Source: Pseudomonadota bacterium (lineage in GTDB: Bacteria > Pseudomonadota > Gammaproteobacteria > Pseudomonadales > UBA5518). From it: a stretch of DNA of 6,682 bases. The stretch spans positions 1-6,682 of the forward strand of contig CAUJIL010000103.1 of assembly GCA_963204845.1 (NCBI GenBank), in the 5' to 3' direction. Every line of letters starts with the position of its first letter. The first letter of the stretch is position 1. Shown here piece after piece: positions 1 to 4,825 of this stretch. A program made the translations under genes and the position numbers. The notes below the pieces were generated by a model that made no database searches, had not been told where the DNA came from, and was given only the letters and a program-made list of their open reading frames with translations.

Positions 1-5
1 TGCGT

Positions 6-1556
6 TCACCAGCCCGGGTTGGCTCCGTTGGAGTCACCGGAGCTGGCTTCGGGTGTCTCGAACTCGCCGCCCTTCTGGTACGGCAACGGTGGCGCCGGGC
101 GCGGCGCCGCAACGGGCTTCGCGCCACCCTGCTTGCGCAAGGCCTCGCGGAACAACTCCTCCTTGTCGATTGCCGGAGCGACGGTCTCCTCGGCCGGGCA
201 GACCGGGTACATATCGGGCACGTCGCCGGGCTTGCCGGCCGGCGGCGGGAGTTCGTGGAGTTGGTTGCCGAGTTCGAGCGCGCGTACCAGCGTCCCCACG
301 CCGGCCAGCGTGCGGGTGTAGGCGATGTCGTGGTCGCGGTCGGCGTTGAGGTACGCGCGGCGCGCCTGGTAGTACTCGTTCTCGGTGTCGAGCATGTCGA
401 GCAGCGTGCGCTGGCCGATGTCGAACTGACGGCGGTAGGCCTCGCGCGCCTTCTCGATCGAGAGCTGGTGGCGATCGAGGTAGCTCATCTGCTCCTCGAG
501 ACGGCGCATGTCGTTGTAGGCGATCGAGACCTCCTGCCGGATGTCGCGACAGGTCTTCTCGCGCAGATCGACCGCCTGCGCGGCCTTGTGCACCAGGCGG
601 CGCTTTTCGGCCAGATCGGAGCCGCCGTTGTACAGGTTGTAGGTCATGACCAGTTCGACCACGGCATCCTCGTGGCGGCCGCTGATGTCGTCCTTGTCGT
701 GCCAGTAGTCCTGGCGCGCGCGCAGATCGAAGCGCGGCAGCATCCGCGCTTTCTGCGCGTCCTTCGCGGCGTCGGCCGACCACACGTTGGTGATCGCGGC
801 GTTCATCACCGGACTCTGCGTGTACGCGGCGGCCAGCGTCTCCCGGATCGTGCCGGGCAGCAGGCCGGCGGCGACCTCTGGCTCGGCGAGCCCGGGGGCG
901 GGCACCTCACCGACCACGCGCTGGTAGCGCATCGATACGTCGTGCAGGTTCGTGGCATCGGTGAGCAGGTTCGATTCGGCAAGCGCCAGACGTCCTGCCG
1001 CCTGTTCCAGGTCGACGCGGCGGCTAACGCCGGCCTTGACGCGCCGCTCGATTTGTTCGTAGATCATGCGGTGCGTCGCGTAGTTCTGTTCCGAAAGCTC
1101 GACCAGCGCGCGGTGGCGCAGCACGTCGTAGTAGGCGCGTGCCGCCTCCGCGCTGAGCCGCTCGGATTCACCCCAGATCTCGTGCCAGCGCGTACGCGCG
1201 GCATGATCGAGGCGCCGCACTTCATTGCGGGTACGGAAGCCGTCGTAGATCATCTGGTTCAGCAGCAGGCTGACGCGGTCACGCGTGAAATCGTTCTCCA
1301 CGAAACGCGGATCGTCGATGCGCTCCTGGCCCACGCCGGCCTCGACGTCGACCTGCGGCAGGTAACCGCCCCTGGCCACCCGCGACTGCTCGCCGGCAGC
1401 GAGATATTCCTCCACCGCGGCGCGCACCTCGGGGTTCGAGGTGACCGTCTGGCGTGCGACGTTCGGCAGGTCCGCGAGCATGCCGGCCGCCAGCACCGGA
1501 CCCGCTCCGAGCAGCGACACCAACGATACGGCGATACAGAGCCTCGAGCGCAACAT
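6..1556 (-). CDS. TolC-family outer-membrane exporter of a type I secretion system (LapE/AggA-like)
   Basis: Outer-membrane channel of a type I secretion system, expected to carry the adhesin encoded at the right of the window across the outer membrane. The 516-residue protein opens with a signal peptide: Arg3/Arg5, hydrophobic core about 8-22, likely cleavage after the VLA at 21-23. Two homologous TolC halves follow, each a strand segment plus long helices: YDGFRTR at 104-110 in the first, YNLYNGG at 306-312 and GQRTLLDMLD at 381-390 in the second. The fold ends near residue 430. A further 87 residues form a Pro/Ala-rich, probably disordered tail with Cys453. The only other Cys of the mature protein is Cys336. 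The start is supported by a purine-rich ribosome site (AAGGGGA) 5 nt upstream. It is divergent from lapG. The ABC transporter and membrane-fusion partners are not in the window. The TolC family assignment is firm; the LapE role is inferred from context. Confidence 0.93.
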   Translation of the reverse strand: MLRSRLCIAVSLVSLLGAGPVLAAGMLADLPNVARQTVTSNPEVRAAVEEYLAAGEQSRVARGGYLPQVDVEAGVGQERIDDPRFVENDFTRDRVSLLLNQMIYDGFRTRNEVRRLDHAARTRWHEIWGESERLSAEAARAYYDVLRHRALVELSEQNYATHRMIYEQIERRVKAGVSRRVDLEQAAGRLALAESNLLTDATNLHDVSMRYQRVVGEVPAPGLAEPEVAAGLLPGTIRETLAAAYTQSPVMNAAITNVWSADAAKDAQKARMLPRFDLRARQDYWHDKDDISGRHEDAVVELVMTYNLYNGGSDLAEKRRLVHKAAQAVDLREKTCRDIRQEVSIAYNDMRRLEEQMSYLDRHQLSIEKAREAYRRQFDIGQRTLLDMLDTENEYYQARRAYLNADRDHDIAYTRTLAGVGTLVRALELGNQLHELPPPAGKPGDVPDMYPVCPAEETVAPAIDKEELFREALRKQGGAKPVAAPRPAPPLPYQKGGEFETPEASSGDSNGANPGW

Positions 1557-1724
1557 GAGCTTCCCCTTCCGACGCGCGCGCCGGGCGGGGCGCCCACCGC
1601 GTCACGTTTGTGGCAACAGCCCGTTAATTCTAGCCAACTCTGGCCAACGACAACTCCGGAAGATGCTAGCTTTGTGCGGTAACTGCAAAATTGTCGCCAA
1701 TCCTGGCGCTATACGAGAGGGACA
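1557..1724. other. Divergent intergenic region between the tolC-like gene and lapG
   Basis: This 168-bp stretch separates divergent genes and should hold the promoters of both. The middle (about 1621-1715) is visibly more AT-rich than its surroundings. The left part (1567-1600) is very GC-rich and would form the leader of the tolC-like transcript. On the plus strand, TATACG at 1710-1715 is the only fair -10-like hexamer, but it has no convincing -35 and would put transcription start almost at the lapG GTG codon. A short inverted repeat, CGCCA-atcc-TGGCG (1695-1708), sits just before it. I see no FleQ-like box, no sigma-54 site and no RNA gene here. Confidence 0.4.
1627..1653 (-). promoter_or_regulatory. 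Possible sigma-70 promoter of the tolC-like gene
   Basis: Read on the minus strand, TAGAAT (1632-1627) matches the -10 consensus at 5 of 6 positions. TTGTCG (1653-1648) matches the -35 consensus at 4 of 6. The 15-bp spacer is shorter than the preferred 17. The predicted start would lie near 1620 and give a leader of about 60 nt. Two direct copies of GTTGGC exactly 10 bp apart (1648-1643 and 1638-1633) lie within or at the edge of the spacer and could be an operator. This is pattern matching only. Confidence 0.33.
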
Positions 1725-2453
1725 GTGCGCGATCCAGGCCAGCGCCGGCGAGTGGACAGGGCGGCCATCACGCGGCATGCGGCGGGCAGGTTCGCCCGCG
1801 GGATGACAGTGCTCGCGTGCACGGCGGGGATGGTGTTTGCGCTGGCACTGCCGGGACCCGACTTCGAGCGCGCGCGCCAGCTTGCCCTGGCACGCTACGG
1901 CGCCGACGCCGCCGCGACCGTCACGCGCTGGATCGAACTCATCGAGCGAGCCGGTCCGCTCAGCGAGCGCGAGAAACTCTCGACCGTGAACGCCTTCTTC
2001 AACCGGCATGTGGGCTTCGAGGACGACGCCGTGGTCTGGGGAGTGCGCGATTATTGGTCAACCCCTCTGGAGGCGCTAGGTCGCGGGCAGGGTGACTGCG
2101 AGGACTACAGCATCGGCAAGTACGTCACATTGGGCCTGATGGGCGTTCCGGTGGAGCGCATGCGCATCACGTACGTACGTGCCGAAGCGGGGCTCCCCGG
2201 CAGCGGCATCAGCCAGGCGCACATGGTGCTGGCGTATTACGCCACGGCGCAGGCCGAACCCCTGATTCTGGACAACCTGATCACCGACGTGCGACCCGCT
2301 TCCCGCCGTCCGGACCTGCACCCGGTGTTCGGCTTCAACAGCGAGGGCCTTTGGCTGGGTGGGACGATTGCTCCGGCGGCCGGGGACCCGACGGCGCGTT
2401 TGTCACGCTGGCGCGATGTGCTTCGCCGGATGACGCTGGAAGGCCTAAACTGA
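1725..2453 (+). CDS. lapG: LapG-type periplasmic cysteine protease (transglutaminase-like, BTLCP family)
   Basis: Calcium-dependent periplasmic protease that, in the Lap system, cuts the N-terminal region of the surface adhesin and releases it. The 242-residue length is normal for LapG. The transglutaminase-like catalytic triad is complete: Cys125 in GDCEDYS, His166 in QAHMVLAYY and Asp183 in LILDNL. Asp124 and Glu126 flank the Cys, as do the calcium-linked acidic residues of P. fluorescens LapG. The end, FGFNSEGLWLGG (202-213) plus an Arg-rich helix, is also typical. The N-terminus is Arg-rich, then hydrophobic at about 27-42 (TVLACTAGMVFALAL), fitting a signal peptide cut near residue 41. 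The start is GTG preceded by GAGAGGGA at close spacing; an ATG at 1803 (Met27) would give a shorter signal peptide with a weaker ribosome site. lapD follows after 44 bp in the same direction, so the two are probably one operon. Family and role are secure; the exact start is not. Confidence 0.95.
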   Translation: MRDPGQRRRVDRAAITRHAAGRFARGMTVLACTAGMVFALALPGPDFERARQLALARYGADAAATVTRWIELIERAGPLSEREKLSTVNAFFNRHVGFEDDAVVWGVRDYWSTPLEALGRGQGDCEDYSIGKYVTLGLMGVPVERMRITYVRAEAGLPGSGISQAHMVLAYYATAQAEPLILDNLITDVRPASRRPDLHPVFGFNSEGLWLGGTIAPAAGDPTARLSRWRDVLRRMTLEGLN

Positions 2454-2497
2454 TGGCTGTCTCGTGGCAGCTGATCCTCATCACCGGGGGTTGAACA

Positions 2498-4447
2498 ATG
2501 TCGCTCACCAAGCAGCTGTGGCTCGCCATCGCGCTGGTCATGCTGATCGCCTTCAGCGGGAGCCTGCTGGTCAGCAGCCTGTCGGCGCGCGCGTACCTGC
2601 AGGAGCAGTTGCTGCTGAAGAACATGGACAACGCCATCTCGCTGGCATCCACGCTCTCGCAGATGCCCAAGGACGAGGTCACGATCGAACTGCTGATCGC
2701 CTCCCAGTTCGACACCGGGCACTACGAAAGCATCCGACTGAGCGATCCCGCCGGCAACGTCATCGTGGAGCGCGCGAGCGAACTGCGCCATGGAGGCGCG
2801 CCCGACTGGTTCACGCGGATATTCGCGCTGCGCACCACGCCCGGTATCGCGCAGGTCCAGGACGGCTGGAAGCAGTACGGCACACTGACGCTCACCAGCC
2901 ACGTGCGTTACGCGTACCGCGAACTGTGGACCAGTACCGTGCGCCTGTTCGCGTGGTTCATCGTCGCGGCCGTGTTGACGGGCATCGCCGGCACGCTGTT
3001 GTTGCGGCTGATCCTGCGCCCACTCGACGGCATCGTGCAGCAGGCCGAGGCGATCGGCGCGCGACGCTTCATCACGGCCACCGAACCCGCCACACCGGAG
3101 TTCCGCGCCGTCGTACGCGCAATGAACGCGCTGGCACGGCGGGTCAGGCAGATGCTCGAGGACGAGTCGCAACGCCTCGAGCAGTTGCGGCGCGAGGCGC
3201 ACCACGACACGGTCACCGGGTTGCTGAACCGCGGCCACTTCATGGCGCGGCTGCTGACGGTGCTCGGCCGCGAGGACGAGGACGCCCGCGGTGCGCTGGT
3301 CATCGCGCGCCTGCTCGACCTGAACGAACTGAACCGCAAGCACGGCTGGCCGGTGATGGACGCCCTCATCCGGCGCTTCGCAAAGGCGTTGGAGGGCATG
3401 GGGCCGCGTGATGCCGAATGGGTGCCGGGGCGGCTGAACGGCTCGGATTTCGCGTTGCTGGCACCGGGGTGCGACGATGCGGCCGAACTCGCGCGGCGGA
3501 TCCAGGAAGCGCTGGCGATGATCGCGCGCGAGTTTGGCCTCGACGAGGAGTGCCGGTTACCGGCGGCGGCCACGATCTATCGCCACGGTGACCAGCTGGG
3601 CCGCGTGCTCGCGCGGGTGGATGCAGCGCTGGCGATCGCGCTCGAACACGGCAGCGACAACGTCGAGGTCGCGCCGTCGGAGCAGGGCCTGGGTGAACGC
3701 GAGCGCCGGGTCGACCTGAAAGTCTGGCACGAGCGCTTCGATCACGCGCTCAACCCCAATCACGTCAAGTTGCACAGCTATCCGGTGGTGGACGCGTCTG
3801 GGCGCTTCCTGCACAACGAGTGCGTGGCACGCATGCGGCTCGAACGGACGTCCGAGTGGCTGCACGCCGGGGATTTCGTTCCGTGGCTCGCCCGGCTCGG
3901 GAACCTGCCGCGCCTCGACGACATGGTGGTCGACCTCGCGCTCGATCGCCTGCAGCGCGGCGCCGACGACATCTGCATCAACCTTTCGGCACAGGCGATG
4001 AACGACGCAGTGCTGGTCCATCGCATGGCCAGCAAGCTCGGCGCGGCCGGCGAGCACGCATCGCGGCTCTGGATCGAGGTGCCGGAACACGGCGCGTTCC
4101 AGCACATGGAGCGCTTTCGGGTGCTGTGCGCGTTGCTGAAACCCCTGGGCTGCCGGATCGGCATCGAACACGTCGGCCACCAGGTTTCGCGCATAGGACA
4201 GCTGCACGACCTGGGAATCGACTACATCAAGATCGACGCCGCGTTCGTGAAGGCGATCGACGAAAACCAGGCGAACCAGGTGTTCCTGCGCGGGCTGGCG
4301 ATGATCGCGCACTCGATCGGGCTCAGCACGCTGGCCGAAGGAGTGGATTCCGCCGCCGAACTGCGCACCCTGGTCGAGATCGGATTCGACGGTGCAACCG
4401 GTCCGGCCATCACCGCGATGCAGGGTAGCGAAGCGACCCTGTCCTGA
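2498..4447 (+). CDS. lapD: LapD-type inner-membrane c-di-GMP receptor with degenerate GGDEF and EAL domains
   Basis: Inside-out signalling receptor: it binds cytoplasmic c-di-GMP and, when bound, sequesters LapG in the periplasm. Order in the 649-residue protein: membrane helix about 7-28; periplasmic LapD/MoxY-type domain about 30-148, with Trp124 in DGWKQYG at the position of the LapG-binding Trp125 of P. fluorescens LapD; second helix about 149-173; HAMP about 174-225; GGDEF-like domain about 235-395; EAL-like domain about 405-645. Both enzyme domains look inactive. The GGDEF signature reads NGSDF (314-318). EAL reads ECV (441-443). The metal-binding DDFG-type loop reads IEHVG (556-560), and AEGVE reads AEGVD (613-617). 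NLS (495-497) and YIKID (576-580) are kept, which suits ligand binding without catalysis. ATG start with GGGGG 7 nt upstream. The gene lies 44 bp after lapG and converges on the small minus-strand gene, with 6 bp between stops. Confidence 0.95.
   Translation: MSLTKQLWLAIALVMLIAFSGSLLVSSLSARAYLQEQLLLKNMDNAISLASTLSQMPKDEVTIELLIASQFDTGHYESIRLSDPAGNVIVERASELRHGGAPDWFTRIFALRTTPGIAQVQDGWKQYGTLTLTSHVRYAYRELWTSTVRLFAWFIVAAVLTGIAGTLLLRLILRPLDGIVQQAEAIGARRFITATEPATPEFRAVVRAMNALARRVRQMLEDESQRLEQLRREAHHDTVTGLLNRGHFMARLLTVLGREDEDARGALVIARLLDLNELNRKHGWPVMDALIRRFAKALEGMGPRDAEWVPGRLNGSDFALLAPGCDDAAELARRIQEALAMIAREFGLDEECRLPAAATIYRHGDQLGRVLARVDAALAIALEHGSDNVEVAPSEQGLGERERRVDLKVWHERFDHALNPNHVKLHSYPVVDASGRFLHNECVARMRLERTSEWLHAGDFVPWLARLGNLPRLDDMVVDLALDRLQRGADDICINLSAQAMNDAVLVHRMASKLGAAGEHASRLWIEVPEHGAFQHMERFRVLCALLKPLGCRIGIEHVGHQVSRIGQLHDLGIDYIKIDAAFVKAIDENQANQVFLRGLAMIAHSIGLSTLAEGVDSAAELRTLVEIGFDGATGPAITAMQGSEATLS
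4421..4441 (+). other. Alternative hairpin competing with the stop-codon hairpin
   Basis: CAGGGT at 4421-4426 is the exact inverse complement of ACCCTG at 4436-4441. An inner GC/GC pair (4428-4429 with 4433-4434) closes a GAA loop. The right arm shares CCCTG (4437-4441) with the hairpin at 4437-4464, so the two folds exclude each other. It lies in the last codons of lapD. In GC-rich coding DNA such a repeat may be chance. Confidence 0.3.
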
Positions 4448-4464
4448 AAGGCGTCAGAACAGGG
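4437..4464. terminator. Hairpin spanning both convergent stop codons, possible bidirectional terminator
   Basis: The left arm at 4437-4447 (CCCTGTCCTGA) and right arm at 4454-4464 (TCAGAACAGGG) are inverted repeats matching at 10 of 11 positions, with a 6-nt loop, aaggcg. The left arm ends with the lapD stop codon; the right arm begins with the complement of the stop codon of the minus-strand gene. The single mismatch is C-A in the plus transcript but a G-U wobble in the minus transcript, so the stem is fully paired for the minus-strand operon. Neither side is followed by a T-run, so a classic intrinsic terminator is not shown. It could act as a transcript-end barrier or with Rho. Confidence 0.5.
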
Positions 4465-4795
4465 CGGTGTCCTCGCCCAGCAGCCCGAGGTGGGTTCCGT
4501 TCTCGCGCAATCCGCGACGCTCCATCAGCTTGCGCTGCGCCGCTGGCGGCAGATCGGTGAAACGGATCAGGTTCTTCTCGATCAGCACGTTCACCAGGTC
4601 GTCGAGCACCCGCACCACCTCGCGGTCGGATTCGGCGAAACGTGACTGCGGGCCGGAGAAGCGGCTCCCGAACGCGACCACGTCGGCGTCATCCGCAGCG
4701 ACGGGCTCGAACCCTTCCATCGGATCCAGGCTCACCGCGACTATCCCGCCGTCCGCATCGCGTCGCACGTAGCGCATCTGTCCCGTCTCCCGCAT
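4454..4795 (-). CDS. Small conserved protein of unknown function ('tryptophan synthase subunit beta like')
   Basis: A 113-residue, probably cytoplasmic protein with no signal peptide, membrane segment or cysteine. From memory it resembles a short family in Pseudomonas and relatives labelled 'tryptophan synthase subunit beta like protein'. That label is misleading: the protein is about a quarter of TrpB length and has no PLP site. A strand-rich start (MRYVRRDADGGIVAV, residues 7-21) is followed by an acidic stretch and a helical part, with VVRVLDDLVNVLI at 60-72 and the family-like IRFTDLPPAAQRKLMERR at 77-94. Two starts are possible: Met1 at 4795 with GGTGAGG 8 nt upstream, or Met7 at 4777 (107 residues) with GGGAG 9 nt upstream. 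The second fits the usual family N-terminus better. It lies 30 bp downstream of the adhesin stop on the same strand, so the two are probably co-transcribed. Function unknown; a role linked to the adhesin is only suggested by position. Confidence 0.85.
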   Translation of the reverse strand: MRETGQMRYVRRDADGGIVAVSLDPMEGFEPVAADDADVVAFGSRFSGPQSRFAESDREVVRVLDDLVNVLIEKNLIRFTDLPPAAQRKLMERRGLRENGTHLGLLGEDTALF

Positions 4796-4825
4796 CCCCG
4801 CTACCTCACCAGCGAACCGCCACCA

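Noticed and set aside
1633..1650. Sigma-54 type promoter (GG-N10-GC) in the divergent region
   Set aside because: The GG-containing elements have no GC at the required distance and no TTGC half.
255..1682. 475-codon open frame on the plus strand, antisense to the tolC-like gene
   Set aside because: It is a GC-driven shadow. The translation is compositionally odd (rich in V, R, H, L), has no recognisable domain, and the opposite strand encodes a complete, convincing TolC-family protein.
2237..3343. 368-codon open frame on the minus strand, antisense to lapG and lapD
   Set aside because: It crosses two well-supported genes and their junction, has Arg/Gln/His-rich low-information sequence and no family resemblance.
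2464..3411. 315-codon plus-strand frame overlapping lapD
   Set aside because: It is a shifted frame of lapD with His/Arg/Ala-rich translation; the lapD frame carries clear domains throughout.
3557..4312. 251-codon minus-strand frame within lapD
   Set aside because: It is an antisense shadow with no domain or ribosome-site support.
4454..4795. Real tryptophan synthase beta subunit
   Set aside because: About 110 residues against roughly 400 for TrpB, with no PLP-lysine motif; the name is a database label only.
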